From Solidesulfovibrio alcoholivorans DSM 5433 (lineage in GTDB: Bacteria; Desulfobacterota; Desulfovibrionia; Desulfovibrionales; Desulfovibrionaceae): a stretch of DNA of 64,000 nucleotides. Position numbers and translations under genes: made by a program. How positions within the stretch are numbered: position 1 is the first letter of the stretch; every line of letters begins with the position of its first letter. The stretch covers positions 62,001-126,000 of the forward strand of contig NZ_JNJA01000008.1 of NCBI RefSeq assembly GCF_000702665.1, read 5' to 3'. The notes under the pieces are model-generated. The model was not told the DNA's origin. It saw only the letters and a program-made list of their open reading frames with translations, and ran no database searches. Below are positions 43,237 to 53,432 of this stretch, in pieces.

Positions 43237-44814
43237 TTAAAGGGTTGTGCCGCGACGGGAGGGGCTGTCGCGGCGTTCGGGCAAGAGGACGCAGGCCAGG
43301 CAGAAAAGGAGGGTAAGGCCCGGCACCGCCCAGTTGAGCAGCGTAAAGAGTCGGTGGAACCAGGTCGTCTCCGATACGACGGGCACCTCCGGACATGGCA
43401 GGGTCAAGGTGGTGAAAAGCCCGCCCTGGGCCATGATGTGGCCCCGGGGATCGATCACGGCGGAAATGCCCGAGTTGGTGCCCCGGATGATGGCCCGCCC
43501 CTGCTCGACGGCCCGCAGTAGGGCCAGATCGAGATGCTGGCGCGGGGCGGCGGAATCGCCGAACCAGGAGTCATTGGTGATGTTGACCAGGATGTTCGCC
43601 CCGGCCTCCACGCGCTGTTGCGCCAATTCCGGAAAGATCGCTTCATAACAGATGAGCATGCCCAGGGCAAGGCGGCCGGACGTGAGCGGTTTTTCCGCCT
43701 TGCCCGGCCGGAAGTCGCCCACGCCCTCCACGAGCTTGTGGATAAACGGCAGGTACGCGCCCAGGGGCACGTATTCGCCGAAGGGGACGAGGTGTTCCTT
43801 GTCGTAGTAGCTTTCCTGCCCGGAAGGCGTCAGCAGGTAGGTGCGGTTGAAGAGCACGTGCCCGCCGAGGGTGCGCTCGTAGGCCGGCGCGCCGAAGACC
43901 AGGGGCGTGCCCGAGGCGGCCGCGAAGTCGATCAGCTGTTGCGCCAGGGGACCGTGGTCCTGGTAGTAAAAGGGCATGGTGGTCTCGGGCCAGACCAGGA
44001 GGTCGGTGGGGGCGTCGCGAATGGCCTGGGTCGAAAGGGCGACGTATTTTTCCACGGTTTCACGCTGGGACTGCGGGTCCCATTTGCGGCTCTGGTCCAC
44101 GTTGCCCTGGACGATGGTGGCGTGGATGGAGGCGTCGCGGGCGACGGGCTGTCCGGCGCGGTTGTTGCCGACGAAGAAAAGGGCCGCGAGCAGGGCCACG
44201 CCGAGGATGCCCTGGCGCGACAGGGGGCCGCAGACGGCCGGCCAGGCGACAAGGGCGGCCAGGAGGCCGGAAAGGCCGTACGCCCCGATGAAGGCCGCGC
44301 CCTGGATGACCGCCGGCCAGGGCGCGAAGGCCGCGGCCAGGGTGAGCCAGGGAAAGCCCGTGAAAAACACGCCCCGCGCCATTTCCATGCTGGTCCAGGC
44401 CAGGGCGCAAAAGGGGCCGAAAAGCCAGGGGGACAGCCGCCTGGCCCCAAGGCGCAGGACCAGGGCCAGGGCCATGGTGAAGAGCCCGAGCACGAAACCC
44501 ATGAGCACGGGCGCGGGCGCGGCGAGCACCCAGGGCAGGTTGCCGTAATCATGGATGGGCAGCGCCACCCAGTAGAGGCTCAGGCAGGCGGAGAGCGCGC
44601 CGATCCAGTAGCCGGCCTTGGCAGCCGCCCGAAACGACGGGGCGCTCGCGGCGGCGTAGGCCAGCCCTGCCGGCAGGGCCAGGACAAGCAGGGGCAGGCG
44701 GTACAGGGGATTGGCGAATCCGAGCCAGGCCCCGAGCACGGCCAGAAGGGATGCTGTCATCACGGTGGTTTGTCGCGGAGCCTCAGGTTTTGCGGCGGGC
44801 GCGGCGGAAGGCAT
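43237..44814 (-). CDS. lnt: Apolipoprotein N-acyltransferase
   Basis: 525 residues with about eight membrane helices in the first 230. The nitrilase-like catalytic domain then shows the triad: Glu in VWPETTMPFYY, Lys in KEHLVPFGEYVPL and Cys in LGMLICYEAIFPEL, as well as NDSWFGDSAAPRQHL. Lnt adds the third acyl chain to lipoproteins at the outer face of the inner membrane. It sits 14 bp upstream of prfB and 29 bp after the CorC-like gene, whose association with lnt is widely conserved. Confidence 0.96.
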   Translation of the reverse strand: MPSAAPAAKPEAPRQTTVMTASLLAVLGAWLGFANPLYRLPLLVLALPAGLAYAAASAPSFRAAAKAGYWIGALSACLSLYWVALPIHDYGNLPWVLAAPAPVLMGFVLGLFTMALALVLRLGARRLSPWLFGPFCALAWTSMEMARGVFFTGFPWLTLAAAFAPWPAVIQGAAFIGAYGLSGLLAALVAWPAVCGPLSRQGILGVALLAALFFVGNNRAGQPVARDASIHATIVQGNVDQSRKWDPQSQRETVEKYVALSTQAIRDAPTDLLVWPETTMPFYYQDHGPLAQQLIDFAAASGTPLVFGAPAYERTLGGHVLFNRTYLLTPSGQESYYDKEHLVPFGEYVPLGAYLPFIHKLVEGVGDFRPGKAEKPLTSGRLALGMLICYEAIFPELAQQRVEAGANILVNITNDSWFGDSAAPRQHLDLALLRAVEQGRAIIRGTNSGISAVIDPRGHIMAQGGLFTTLTLPCPEVPVVSETTWFHRLFTLLNWAVPGLTLLFCLACVLLPERRDSPSRRGTTL

Positions 44815-44843
44815 GCCGCCGTGGCCCGGGATTGGTCGCTTCG

Positions 44844-45659
44844 TTACGCCGCCGGTTCGATGGCGATCCAGCGGATCTGCCGGCGGTCGGCCTCGCGGAT
44901 GGTGAAGCGGCGGCCTTCCAGGGTGAAGGCGTCGCCCTGGCGCGGCACGCGTCCGGCCAGTTCGGTCAGGAAACCTCCGATGGTTTCCACCTGCTCCGAT
45001 TCCAGCCCCAGCCCGAGGGAGGCGTTGAGGTCCTCCAGGGGATAACGGCCGGAGACGAGGTAGACGTCCTGGCCGATCTCCTGGATTTCTTCGGGCTTGC
45101 TCGGGTCGTGCTCGTCCTCGATTTCGCCGACGATCTCTTCCAGCACGTCCTCCAGGGTGATGAGCCCCGAGGTGCCGCCGTATTCGTCCAGGGCCACGGC
45201 CATGTGCTTTTTCTGGCTGCGAAATTCCAGGAGCATCTTCTTGAGGTTGATGGTCTCGGGAATGAAAAGCGGCGCGCGCATGAGGGAGCGCGGATCGGGG
45301 TATGCGCCGCAGGCCCCCACGATGTGGGCGAGCAGGTCCTTGGCGTAGACGATGCCGAGGATGTTGTCGCGGTTGCCCTCGTAGATGGGGATGCGGGAAT
45401 GGCCGTGCGTCTTGATCAGTTCGCAGATGGCCGGAATGCCGTCGTCGGCCTCGGCGCAGACGATGTCCGGGCGCGGCACCATGATGTCGAACACCTGCTT
45501 TTTTTCCAGGCGCAGGATGTTGAGCAGCATGGAAGCGTCTTCCGCAATCAGCGAACCGTCGCTGCGGGCCTCCTGGATCAATTCCTCGATGGAGATGTTT
45601 TTCTGGCGGAAGAATTTCCCCAGTGCTCCCCAGAACCGACTGTCGGAATCGTCGTCCAA
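44844..45659 (-). CDS. CorC/HlyC-like protein with CBS pair
   Basis: 271 residues from TTG 45659, chosen because AAGGAGCAC lies just before it; the frame is open to 45752. The CBS pair covers about 60-185 (VFDIMVPRPDIV, GHSRIPIYEGNRDNILGIV, MAVALDEYGGTSGLITLED), followed by a CorC_HlyC domain at about 200-271 (LVSGRYPLEDLNASLG, GGFLTELAGRVP). This cytosolic family is linked to magnesium/cobalt efflux and often precedes lnt, as here. Confidence 0.9.
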   Translation of the reverse strand: MDDDSDSRFWGALGKFFRQKNISIEELIQEARSDGSLIAEDASMLLNILRLEKKQVFDIMVPRPDIVCAEADDGIPAICELIKTHGHSRIPIYEGNRDNILGIVYAKDLLAHIVGACGAYPDPRSLMRAPLFIPETINLKKMLLEFRSQKKHMAVALDEYGGTSGLITLEDVLEEIVGEIEDEHDPSKPEEIQEIGQDVYLVSGRYPLEDLNASLGLGLESEQVETIGGFLTELAGRVPRQGDAFTLEGRRFTIREADRRQIRWIAIEPAA

Positions 45660-45824
45660 CCCGTGCTCCTTCGGTACAGCAAATTGCCGGCGGCCCGGCC
45701 TGCGGCGGGCATCATGGCCGGGATGCGTGGCATCTTGTTGACGGTTTGACAAAAACCCGAAAATCCTACCCGAATAGTCCTGCGTCGTCCATGGCCGTCC
45801 GTGTCCTCCCTCCGGGAAGGCGCG

Positions 45825-46910
45825 TCATTCCCCGCGGGAACGGTACATGGCCAGATGCCGCCGGAAGGCCCAGTCGTCAAGGGAGGGCACGCCCGTGGCG
45901 GCGGGTTTCCACGACAGGGGGTCGCCCGGCGTGTCCGCGGGCACGCCGAAGCTCAGGATGCGCAGCCCGTATGCCTTTCTGCCCTCGCTGCCCGGATCGC
46001 CGTAGGCGTTTTGCAGGCGCAGGGCCAGGAAGAATTCCAGGGGCTGGTCCGCTTCGGGTTCGGCCAGCACCAGGCGCATGAGAAAGCGGCTGGCCGGCTC
46101 GAACAGCGCCTTGTTGTGCCCGTGCAGGGCGTCGCCCTCGACGTCCAGGCGCACGCCGCCGCCGGAGATGTTGCGCACCTCGACCGCCGGGGGTTCGAGC
46201 CTCGGGTCGAGGCGCAGGAGCGGTTCGCCCCAGGTGGCCGGATTGCCGAAGCGGCCCCGGGTGAGCTTGATGGCGTTTTCGTGCCACAGTTCGAGCTCGA
46301 GGATGAAGGTCCGGGGCGGTTCGATGCGCAGGAAGCCGCGCTTTTGTTCGAGCTCCAGGTGCTTGGGCCAGCCCACGGTCATGTGCACGAAGTCGTCGCT
46401 GGCCAGGCGCACGGACACGATGGTGGCCACGAAGTTGTAGAAGCTGTGGTAGTCCTTGCGCGGGTCCAGGCGCAGGCGGAAATCGCAGGCCACGAGCTTG
46501 CCCGCCCAGCTCGGCGTCGCCCGCACGAGGGAGGTCATCTCGAGCTCGATGCCCCGGGCCGGGTCCACGGAGAGAATGGTGGCGTCGGTGGAACGCGCGC
46601 CGGCGTCGTCGCGCACGAAGCTCACCCGCAGCTTGCTGCGTTGGGTGAGCGCCGTGTCGAGCAGCGCCCGAATCTCCCCGGGCCGCACGATCCAGGTGGT
46701 GGGCGGCGCGTCCGAGGAACCGATGCGGACCTTGATGAGAAAGCCGGCGGCGATGGCCGCGAACGCCAGGCCGAAGATGCCGACCATGAGGATCAGGGCC
46801 TCGGGCGAGGGGTGTCCCGACGTGGTGGAATCGAGCATCCGATTCCACCAGCCCGGATCGAAAAGGCTCCAGAAAGCCGGTATTTCGCCCAGTGCCCCGA
46901 AATTACCCAT
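45825..46910 (-). CDS. PilZ-domain membrane protein
   Basis: 361 residues. A single membrane helix lies near 37-60 (EALILMVGIFGLAFAAIAAGF). The C-terminal half carries the PilZ-like motif QKRGFLRIEP with VRNISGGGVRLDVEG. The PilZ signature is RxxxR followed by D/N-x-S-x-x-G; here the first motif reads KRGFLR and the second is complete. PilZ binds cyclic di-GMP. It may respond to the GGDEF or HD-GYP proteins in this window. The middle region (GRFGNPATWG) is unassigned. Confidence 0.72.
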   Translation of the reverse strand: MGNFGALGEIPAFWSLFDPGWWNRMLDSTTSGHPSPEALILMVGIFGLAFAAIAAGFLIKVRIGSSDAPPTTWIVRPGEIRALLDTALTQRSKLRVSFVRDDAGARSTDATILSVDPARGIELEMTSLVRATPSWAGKLVACDFRLRLDPRKDYHSFYNFVATIVSVRLASDDFVHMTVGWPKHLELEQKRGFLRIEPPRTFILELELWHENAIKLTRGRFGNPATWGEPLLRLDPRLEPPAVEVRNISGGGVRLDVEGDALHGHNKALFEPASRFLMRLVLAEPEADQPLEFFLALRLQNAYGDPGSEGRKAYGLRILSFGVPADTPGDPLSWKPAATGVPSLDDWAFRRHLAMYRSRGE

Positions 46911-46956
46911 GAATCTTCACATAAGCGATGATCGTGGCGGGCACAAGGCCCGTCAG

Positions 46957-48810
46957 TCACACGGCGGTCTTTTTCAGGTGGATTTCCAGGCAGCCCAGGG
47001 CCGCCGGGGTCACGCCGGAGATGCGCCCGGCCTGGCCGAGGGTGGCCGGGGCGATGCGCGTGAGTTTTTCCACCACCTCGCGGGACAGGCCGGCCACCGC
47101 TTGGTAGTCCATATCCGGCGGCAGGGCCACGGCCTCGAGCCGGCCCATGCGCCCGGCAAGCTCGGCCTGGCGGCGCAGGTAGCCTTCGTATTTGACCCGG
47201 GTCTGCGCCTCCTCGGCCGTTTCCGTTGCCACGGCGTCGAGCTCCGGCCAGAAACGGCGCAGGTCGGTGAGCGTGACCTGCGGCCGGCGCAGGAGTTCGT
47301 CCAGGCGCACGCTGCGGTCCTGCGGCGCGCCGCCGAGTGTCTCCCAGACGGCCGCGTCGCAGTCGCCCGGCCGGGCGCGGCGCTGCGCCAGCCCTTCGAT
47401 GACGGCGGCCAGCGCCGCCTCTTTTTCGGAAAAAAGCGCCCATTGCCGGTCGGAAACGAGGCCGAGTCCGCGTCCGAGCGGCGTCAGGCGCGCATCGGCG
47501 TTGCCCTCGCGCAAAAGCAGCCGGTGCTCGGCGCGGGAGGTGAACATGCGGTAGGGCTCGCTCGTGCCCTTGGTGACGAGGTCGTCCACGAGCACGGCCA
47601 TGTAGGCCTGGTCGCGCCGGGGCAGGAAGGGCGGCAGGCCCCTGGCGGCGCAACAGACGTTGCACGCGGCCCAGAGCCCCTGCGCGGCCGCTTCCTCGTA
47701 GCCCGAGGTGCCGTTGATCTGCCCGGCCAAGTACAGCCCGGGCAGGGCCTTGGTCTCGAGCGTCGGCAAAAGCTGGACCGGGTCGGCGTAGTCGTATTCG
47801 ATGGCGTAGCCCGGGCGCACGATTTTGGCCCGTTCGAGCCCCGGGATCGTGGCGATCATGGCCTTTTGCGTCTCGATGGGCAGGCTCGTGGAAATGCCGT
47901 TGGGATAGATTTCGGGGTTGTCGAGGCCCTCGGGCTCGAGGAACACGTGATGGCGGTCGCGCTCGGGAAAGCGCGCCACCTTGTCCTCCACCGACGGGCA
48001 GTAGCGCGCCCCGGTGCCTTCGATCACGCCCGTGAAAAGCGGCGAGCGGTCGAAACCGGCGCGGATGGCCTCGTGGGTGCGCGCGTTGGTGTAGGTCAGA
48101 TGGCAGGGCACCTGCGGCAGCACGGGGCCGGGGCCGTGGAAGCTGAAGGGGGGCGGCGGCGTGTCGCCCGGCTGGGGCGTGGTCAGGGAAAAATCGATGC
48201 TCTTGGCGAGCAGGCGCGGCGTGGTGCCGGTCTTGAGCCGGCCAAGGACCAGCCCGTGCCGGCGCAGGCTCGCCGAGAGGCCCTCGGCCGCCGGGTCGCC
48301 GAGCCGGCCGCCGCGCCGCTTGGTCAGCCCGATGTGGATGAGCCCGGAGAGGAACGTGCCCGTGGTCAAAAGGACGGCGCGGGCGGGGAAGATCTCCCCG
48401 GAGCCCGTGGCCACGCCGCTTGCCCGGCCGTTTTCCGCGAGCACCTCCTCCACCGTGTCCTGGCGCACGTCGAGGTTTTCCTGGGCGAAGACGGCGCGCT
48501 TCACGACCGCCATGTAGGCGTCGCGATCGATTTGCGCGCGCGTGGCGCGAACGGCCGGGCCCTTGCGGGTGTTGAGCGTGCGGAACTGGATGCCGGCGGC
48601 GTCGGCCCAAAGGCCCATCATGCCGCCGAGGGCGTCGATCTCGCGCACCATGTGCCCCTTGGCCAGGCCGCCGATGGCCGGGTTGCAGGACAAATGCCCG
48701 ATGCGGTCCACGTTTTGCGTGACAAGCAGCGTGGAGAGCCCGAGCCTCGCGGCCGCCATGGCCGCCTCGCACCCCGCATGCCCCGCGCCGACGACGATGA
48801 GGTCATACAT
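46957..48810 (-). CDS. mnmG: tRNA uridine-5-carboxymethylaminomethyl modification enzyme MnmG
   Basis: 617 residues, full length. The FAD-binding motif [17 protein letters not shown] is at the N-terminus, then [64 protein letters not shown] and [20 protein letters not shown]. With MnmE it modifies U34 in several tRNAs. The ATG is the start of [13 protein letters not shown]; no strong Shine-Dalgarno site is visible and the upstream sequence is a GC-rich repeat. Confidence 0.97.
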   Translation of the reverse strand: MYDLIVVGAGHAGCEAAMAAARLGLSTLLVTQNVDRIGHLSCNPAIGGLAKGHMVREIDALGGMMGLWADAAGIQFRTLNTRKGPAVRATRAQIDRDAYMAVVKRAVFAQENLDVRQDTVEEVLAENGRASGVATGSGEIFPARAVLLTTGTFLSGLIHIGLTKRRGGRLGDPAAEGLSASLRRHGLVLGRLKTGTTPRLLAKSIDFSLTTPQPGDTPPPPFSFHGPGPVLPQVPCHLTYTNARTHEAIRAGFDRSPLFTGVIEGTGARYCPSVEDKVARFPERDRHHVFLEPEGLDNPEIYPNGISTSLPIETQKAMIATIPGLERAKIVRPGYAIEYDYADPVQLLPTLETKALPGLYLAGQINGTSGYEEAAAQGLWAACNVCCAARGLPPFLPRRDQAYMAVLVDDLVTKGTSEPYRMFTSRAEHRLLLREGNADARLTPLGRGLGLVSDRQWALFSEKEAALAAVIEGLAQRRARPGDCDAAVWETLGGAPQDRSVRLDELLRRPQVTLTDLRRFWPELDAVATETAEEAQTRVKYEGYLRRQAELAGRMGRLEAVALPPDMDYQAVAGLSREVVEKLTRIAPATLGQAGRISGVTPAALGCLEIHLKKTAV

Positions 48811-48818
48811 GAAGAAGA

Positions 48819-48862
48819 TGCCTCCGGCGGCCGGGGGGGATAATCCCCCCCGAACCCCCTTG
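48819..48862 (+). repeat. GC-rich intergenic palindrome, copy E
   Basis: Begins GCCTCCGGCGGCC and forms GGGGGGGAT/ATCCCCCCC. It lies between mnmG and the methyltransferase gene, directly upstream of the mnmG start. Confidence 0.85.
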
Positions 48863-48917
48863 AAGGGGGGGGGAATGGGAGAAAATGGGGTGCATGAAGA
48901 GTATGGGGAGAAAAAGG

Positions 48918-49604
48918 TTAGAGGATATTGGGGCGGCGGCCGACGCAGCAGAGCCAGCCGTGGTCGGGTTCCTCGTGGACGGCGACGTCGTCGAAGCCGG
49001 CGGCGGTGAAGAGGTCACGGCACTGCGCGGCGGTGAGGTACGTCATGGGAACGAGTTCCAGATATTTCCGGTTGCGGGCGTCGAAGCGCGGCGTGTCGTA
49101 GATTTCGGCCAACAGCAGGAACCGGCCGCCCGGGCGCAGCACGCGCAGCACCTCGCGGAAATCCGAGGCGAGGTCAGGCCAGAAATAGTGCGTTTCCACG
49201 GCCGTGACGAGGTGGAAGGTCGCGTCGCGAAAGGGCAGGGCGGAAACCGAGCCGCGGCGCACGTCCATGCGTCCCGTGGCGATGACCGCCGCGGTGTGGC
49301 GCCGGGACATGGCCACGCTTTTTCCCGAGGCGTCGATGCCGCAGATGCGCCCGCGCGGGGACAGCGCGGCCAGGCGCGCGAGCGTGCGTCCGCCGCCGCA
49401 GCCGATGTCGAGCACGTCGGCGTCCGGGGCGACGTCCACATGGGAAAGGCCCCAGGTGGTCATGTCGAAATGGCTGCGGTTCATGCGCCGGCCGATGTAT
49501 TCGCCGAGGATTCCCCCGGGCCGCCGGCACTGCCCCATCAACAACTTCTTCCACACGCGCTTCAAATACATCATGCCCTTCGTCCACTCATGGCTTGGCC
49601 TCAT
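48918..49604 (-). CDS. Class I SAM-dependent methyltransferase
   Basis: 228 residues. Motif I is [16 protein letters not shown], motif [16 protein letters not shown], and [19 protein letters not shown] follows, typical of class I methyltransferases of the UbiE/type-11 kind. Substrate unknown. Start: ATG 49604 with AAAGGGGGA upstream; ATG 49574 is an alternative. The start lies close to repeat copy F. It is monocistronic. Confidence 0.85.
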   Translation of the reverse strand: MRPSHEWTKGMMYLKRVWKKLLMGQCRRPGGILGEYIGRRMNRSHFDMTTWGLSHVDVAPDADVLDIGCGGGRTLARLAALSPRGRICGIDASGKSVAMSRRHTAAVIATGRMDVRRGSVSALPFRDATFHLVTAVETHYFWPDLASDFREVLRVLRPGGRFLLLAEIYDTPRFDARNRKYLELVPMTYLTAAQCRDLFTAAGFDDVAVHEEPDHGWLCCVGRRPNIL

Positions 49605-49613
49605 TTCCCCCTT

Positions 49614-49662
49614 TCGGGGTGGTCCAGGAGGGGCCCTCGGCCCCTCCTGGCCGCCGGAGGCA
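49614..49662 (-). repeat. GC-rich intergenic palindrome, copy F
   Basis: On the minus strand it begins GCCTCCGGCGGCC and forms a stem CCAGGAGGGG/CCCCTCCTGG, as in copies A and G. It lies between the M20 peptidase and the methyltransferase gene. Confidence 0.85.
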
Positions 49663-49686
49663 TTCTTCCCTCTTTACTCCCTCTCC

Positions 49687-50916
49687 TTACTCCCCCACCA
49701 ACACATGCGCCATGACCTTGGCGTCGCCGATGGTTTTGGCGATGCTCGAGCGTTCGTTGGGCTGGTGGGCGTTGTGTTCGAGGGTGGCCCAGACCACGGC
49801 CGGGTAGCCGCGCCGGCGCAGGTAGGCGGCGACCGTGCCGCCGCCGATGCCCATGGGGCGCGGCTTGGCCCCGGGGTAGACGGCGCGGATGCCGGCCATG
49901 ACCTTTCGCACGATGGGGGTGTCCTCGGGCGTGGTCGGCGCGGCCTGCTCCTGTTGCACCACGGCGTAGTCGATGGTCACGCCGCAGGCGGCTTCGACCT
50001 CGCGGCCGAATCCCTGGATCGCCGCGACGACGTCATCCAGGGAGTATTCGGGCAGCACGCGGCAATCGACGTAGAAGACGTCGCGGCCGGGAATGGTGTT
50101 GATGTTGTCCACGTTGGCTTCCTTCTTCGTCGGCTCGAAGGTGGAGTTGGCCGGCTGGAAGAGGGGATTTTTCGCCGGGAAGCGTTCGTGGAGCTTGGGG
50201 ATTTTCAGTACGAACAGCGAGGCGGCGGCCAGGGAGTTGACGCCGGCCTCGGGTGTGGAGGCGTGGCATTGGCGGCCGTTGACGGTGATTTTGTACCAGA
50301 GCATGCTTTTTTCGGCCACTTCCACCATTTCGCTCGTGGGCAGGCCGAAATCGGGCACGAGGAACAGGTCGTCCTTGGAGAAAAGCCCGTCGTGGTGCGC
50401 GGCCACGTAGTCCAGGCCGTATTTGCTGCCGGTTTCCTCGTCGGCGACGAAGAGCATGCCGTAATTGATGGGCGGCGTGACGCCTTCCTCGAGCAGGGCC
50501 TTGCCGAGGAGGATGGAGCTGACCACGGCCTGCTGGTTGTCCTCCACGCCCCGGCCGTAGACGAGGTCGCCGTCGACGACGAGCGCGTACGGGTCGGAGC
50601 GCCACAGGGCGGGATCGCCCGGGGGCACGATGTCGAGGTGGGAGATGATCCAGAAGGTGCGGGACGTGTCCGCGCCGGGGATGACCACGGCGAGATTTGG
50701 CCTGTGACCGCAGGGCACGCGGGGATCGGGGGCGTTTATTTCGCGGGCTTCGGGAAAGCCCATGCCGGCGAGCAGGGTTTTGAGGCGATCGGCTTTTTCC
50801 CGTTCGCCGGGGCCGCCGTTGTCCGGTCCCAGGGCGGGAATGGCGGTCAGTTCGCGTTGCAGGTCGATGACCATATCGCGTTTACGGTCGAGGCAGGCAA
50901 GCAGGGCGTCTCGCAT
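49687..50916 (-). CDS. M20-family dipeptidase/metallopeptidase
   Basis: 409 residues with GGAGCCCCT before the ATG. Metal-binding and catalytic residues are seen in WIISHLDIVP (His and catalytic Asp), YGRGVEDNQQAV (bridging Asp), ADEETGSKYG (general base Glu and metal Glu) and LEHNAHQPNERSS (His). A dimerisation domain lies between. It resembles the Sapep/dapE-like dipeptidases. The enzyme should cut short peptides or acyl-amino acids in the cytoplasm. Confidence 0.9.
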   Translation of the reverse strand: MRDALLACLDRKRDMVIDLQRELTAIPALGPDNGGPGEREKADRLKTLLAGMGFPEAREINAPDPRVPCGHRPNLAVVIPGADTSRTFWIISHLDIVPPGDPALWRSDPYALVVDGDLVYGRGVEDNQQAVVSSILLGKALLEEGVTPPINYGMLFVADEETGSKYGLDYVAAHHDGLFSKDDLFLVPDFGLPTSEMVEVAEKSMLWYKITVNGRQCHASTPEAGVNSLAAASLFVLKIPKLHERFPAKNPLFQPANSTFEPTKKEANVDNINTIPGRDVFYVDCRVLPEYSLDDVVAAIQGFGREVEAACGVTIDYAVVQQEQAAPTTPEDTPIVRKVMAGIRAVYPGAKPRPMGIGGGTVAAYLRRRGYPAVVWATLEHNAHQPNERSSIAKTIGDAKVMAHVLVGE

Positions 50917-51015
50917 AGGGGCTCCGGTCAGGGGTTGCGGAAGCGGGTTGGCGTTTGGCGGACCTTCCCCTCATAGCGCCTGGAGCGGACGATGGCAAAC
51001 CGTCCGCACGCAACG

Positions 51016-51045
51016 CAAAAAGCCGGGAGGCGCGAACCTCCCGGC
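51016..51045 (-). terminator. Terminator of the PxxKW gene
   Basis: Perfect 9-bp stem GCCGGGAGG/CCTCCCGGC with a 6-nt loop. On the minus strand it is followed by TTTTTGCG. It lies 27 bp after the small gene's stop. Confidence 0.85.
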
Positions 51046-51071
51046 GTGCATGCGGGGAAAAGGGGATCGAC

Positions 51072-51314
51072 CTAGCGGCCGCGGGCGGCGCGCTTGGAGG
51101 CCTTCAACGGGTTGATGTTGACCTTGCCGCCCTTGTCGACTTCGAGCTTGACGTGGGTGGCGAAGTTGCAGACCTTCTGCGCCCATTTGCGTTCGGGCAG
51201 GGGGTAGCTTTTGCAGTATTTGGCTCCGTCCTGCTCCATGATGCGCTCGCAGCCCACGCATTTCTCCACGATGGGATGGCATTCGACGCCATTGACGGTG
51301 ATGACCTGGGACAT
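51072..51314 (-). CDS. PxxKW-family cysteine-rich small protein
   Basis: 80 residues with four cysteines (CHPIVEKCVGCERI, YCKSY) and a fifth in VCNFATHV, together with the family's PERKW phrase. This small protein family is known from deltaproteobacteria and has no assigned function; the cysteines may bind zinc or an iron-sulfur cluster. GGAGG precedes the ATG. The basic C-terminus (KASKRAARGR) suggests nucleic-acid contact, which is speculative. Own terminator. Confidence 0.85.
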   Translation of the reverse strand: MSQVITVNGVECHPIVEKCVGCERIMEQDGAKYCKSYPLPERKWAQKVCNFATHVKLEVDKGGKVNINPLKASKRAARGR

Positions 51315-51398
51315 GGGATAACCTCCGGGCCGCGCGCATGGGGCGCGGGAATGATTGCAGCGGAAAGCCAGCCTTTATTATAGAGTCGGGCGGGCTTG

Positions 51399-52727
51399 TC
51401 AAGAGGCGCGGCCGGTGATCCCCGCGCTGGCCTCGCGGAAGGCGGCCAGCAGGCCGGGATAGTCGAGGCCCGGGAACGCGCCGTCGCGGTAGAGCACCTT
51501 GCCCGCGACCATGGTGCAGCGGACCTCGCCGCCGCTTGCCGCGTAGACGCAGTCCGAAACGGGGTCGAGGCCCGGAGCGAGCTGCGGCCGGGTCATGTCC
51601 AGGGCGCACAAGTCCGCCGGGCCGCCCACGGCAAGGCGGCCGAGCTCCGGCCAGGAAAGGGCGTTCGCGCCGTCGCGGGTGGCTATGTCCAGGGCGGCCT
51701 GCGCCTCGAGTCGCGTCGGGTCGCCCGAGGCGACCTTTTGCAGCAACGCGGCCGTGGTCATCTCCGAAAAGACGTTGAGCGCGTTGTTGCTCGCCGCGCC
51801 GTCCGTGCCGAGCGCCACGGTGACGCCGGCGCGCGAAAGCGCGGCCACGGGCGCGATGCCGCTGCCGAGCTTCATGTTGCTCCTCGGGCAGTGGGAGACG
51901 GCGGTCCCGGTTTGCGCCAGGCGCGCGATGTCCGCCGCGTCCAGGGCCACGCCGTGGGCGAGCAGGGTTTTCGGCCCGAGCAGTCCCAGGTCGTGGAGGT
52001 AGGGGATGACGCGCGCGCCGTTGGCCTTGACGCAGTCGTCGTTTTCCTTGGCCGTCTCGCAGGCGTGGGTGGAAAGGAGCACGCCCTTGTCCCTGGCGAA
52101 GGCCGCGCAACGCGAAAGCGTTTTGGCCGAGCAGGTGTAGACGGCGTGGGGGAAGATGGCCGGGCGCAGCCGGTCGTGGCCGGCCAGCCGCGCGACCAGG
52201 GCCTCGGAAGAGGCGAACGCCGCGTCCACGGTCTTGAACCCGGCGTTTGCGATCTCGAACACCCCCTGGCACAACACCGCGCGCATGCCCGAGGCCTCGG
52301 CGGCGTCGGCCACGGCGTCCACGAACAGGTAGGCGTCCAGGAAGCAGGTCGTGCCCGAGGCGAGCATCTCGGCGCAGGCGAGCCGCGTGCCCAGGCGCAC
52401 GGCCTCGGCCGAGAGCTTCGCCTCCGCCGGCCAGATGTGCTCGGACAGCCAGACCGACAGGGGCGCGTCGTCGCACAGGCCGCGAAACAGGGTCATGGCC
52501 GCATGGGTGTGGGTGTTGACGAGCCCCGGCAGCACGAGGCAGCCGGAGAGGTCCAGGGTTTCGGCCGGGGCGAAGCGCTCCCGGAGCTCCTTGGCCGGAC
52601 CCAGGGCGGCGATGTGGCCGTCCGTCACGGCGATGGCGGCATCCCGCAGGATGCGCCGCGTGTCGTCCTGGGTGACGAGAACGCCGGCCGCAACCAGCGT
52701 GTCGCAGGGAAGGGGTGGCTTTTCCAT
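51399..52727 (-). CDS. mtaD: 5-methylthioadenosine/S-adenosylhomocysteine deaminase-like amidohydrolase
   Basis: 442 residues. Metal-dependent amidohydrolase motifs: LPGLVNTHTHAAM (two His), STHACET (His and Glu), LLAHGV (His), ALGTDGAASNN (Asp), with HCPRSNMKLGSG. This combination matches the MtaD/SsnA group that deaminates MTA and SAH. Next to it, on the other strand, lie apt and mtnP, which use the same purine salvage route. A 128-bp divergent gap separates them, a natural place for a shared control region. Confidence 0.88.
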   Translation of the reverse strand: MEKPPLPCDTLVAAGVLVTQDDTRRILRDAAIAVTDGHIAALGPAKELRERFAPAETLDLSGCLVLPGLVNTHTHAAMTLFRGLCDDAPLSVWLSEHIWPAEAKLSAEAVRLGTRLACAEMLASGTTCFLDAYLFVDAVADAAEASGMRAVLCQGVFEIANAGFKTVDAAFASSEALVARLAGHDRLRPAIFPHAVYTCSAKTLSRCAAFARDKGVLLSTHACETAKENDDCVKANGARVIPYLHDLGLLGPKTLLAHGVALDAADIARLAQTGTAVSHCPRSNMKLGSGIAPVAALSRAGVTVALGTDGAASNNALNVFSEMTTAALLQKVASGDPTRLEAQAALDIATRDGANALSWPELGRLAVGGPADLCALDMTRPQLAPGLDPVSDCVYAASGGEVRCTMVAGKVLYRDGAFPGLDYPGLLAAFREASAGITGRAS

Positions 52728-52855
52728 GGCCCGTTACCTAACGCACCCTGCCGCTGCGGCCAAGCCCTGCATCTTCCGGCAGTCCCGGCTTGACCCAACT
52801 GGGCAAAATCCCTATCCGAGGGCGTTACCAGTCCGCACTTTGCAAGGAGACGGCC

Positions 52856-53371
52856 ATGGATTTGCGCAAACTCATTCGCGACATCCCGGATTATCCCAAG
52901 CAGGGCATCCTTTTTTTCGACATTACGCCGCTTCTCGGCGACCCGGAAGGGTTCCGTCAGGCCGTGGACCTTCTGGCCGAGCGGTTCGCCGACGCGCAAG
53001 CGACCAAGATCGTGGCCGCAGAAGCGCGCGGCTTCATCTTCGGCGCGGCGCTGGCCTACAAGATGGGCATCGGGTTCGTGCCCGTGCGCAAGCCCGGCAA
53101 GCTGCCCTACAAGACCCGCAGCGTCTCGTACGACCTGGAATACGGTTCGGATACGCTGTGCATGCACGAAGACGCGCTGCTGAGGGGCGAGAAGGTGCTG
53201 GTCATCGACGACCTGCTCGCAACCGGCGGCACGCTCTCCGGCGTGGTCAAGCTGATCGAGGACTTCGGCGCCGAGATCGCCGGCATCGGGGTGGTCATCG
53301 AGTTGTCCTTTTTAAACGGCAGGGAGCAGTTCAAGTCCTACGGCTGCGAGAGCATCCTGCAGATCGCCTGA
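52856..53371 (+). CDS. apt: Adenine phosphoribosyltransferase
   Basis: 171 residues from ATG 52856 with AAGGAGACGGCC upstream. Family signatures are IPDYPKQGILFFDITPLL, IVAAEARGFIFGAALAY, FVPVRKPGKLPYKT and the PRPP loop VLVIDDLLATGGTL. It turns adenine and PRPP into AMP. It is followed 61 bp later by mtnP, whose product releases adenine from MTA, so the two steps are coupled. Confidence 0.96.
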   Translation: MDLRKLIRDIPDYPKQGILFFDITPLLGDPEGFRQAVDLLAERFADAQATKIVAAEARGFIFGAALAYKMGIGFVPVRKPGKLPYKTRSVSYDLEYGSDTLCMHEDALLRGEKVLVIDDLLATGGTLSGVVKLIEDFGAEIAGIGVVIELSFLNGREQFKSYGCESILQIA

Positions 53372-53432
53372 TGCGGCTTCGGTGTTTTTGGACCGCATGT
53401 TCCCGGCGAAAGGCCGGAATAACGGGAGCGCT

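Noticed and set aside
46456..48843. A 795-codon plus-strand open frame across the mnmG region
   Set aside because: It is antisense to mnmG, whose sequence is full length and conserved.
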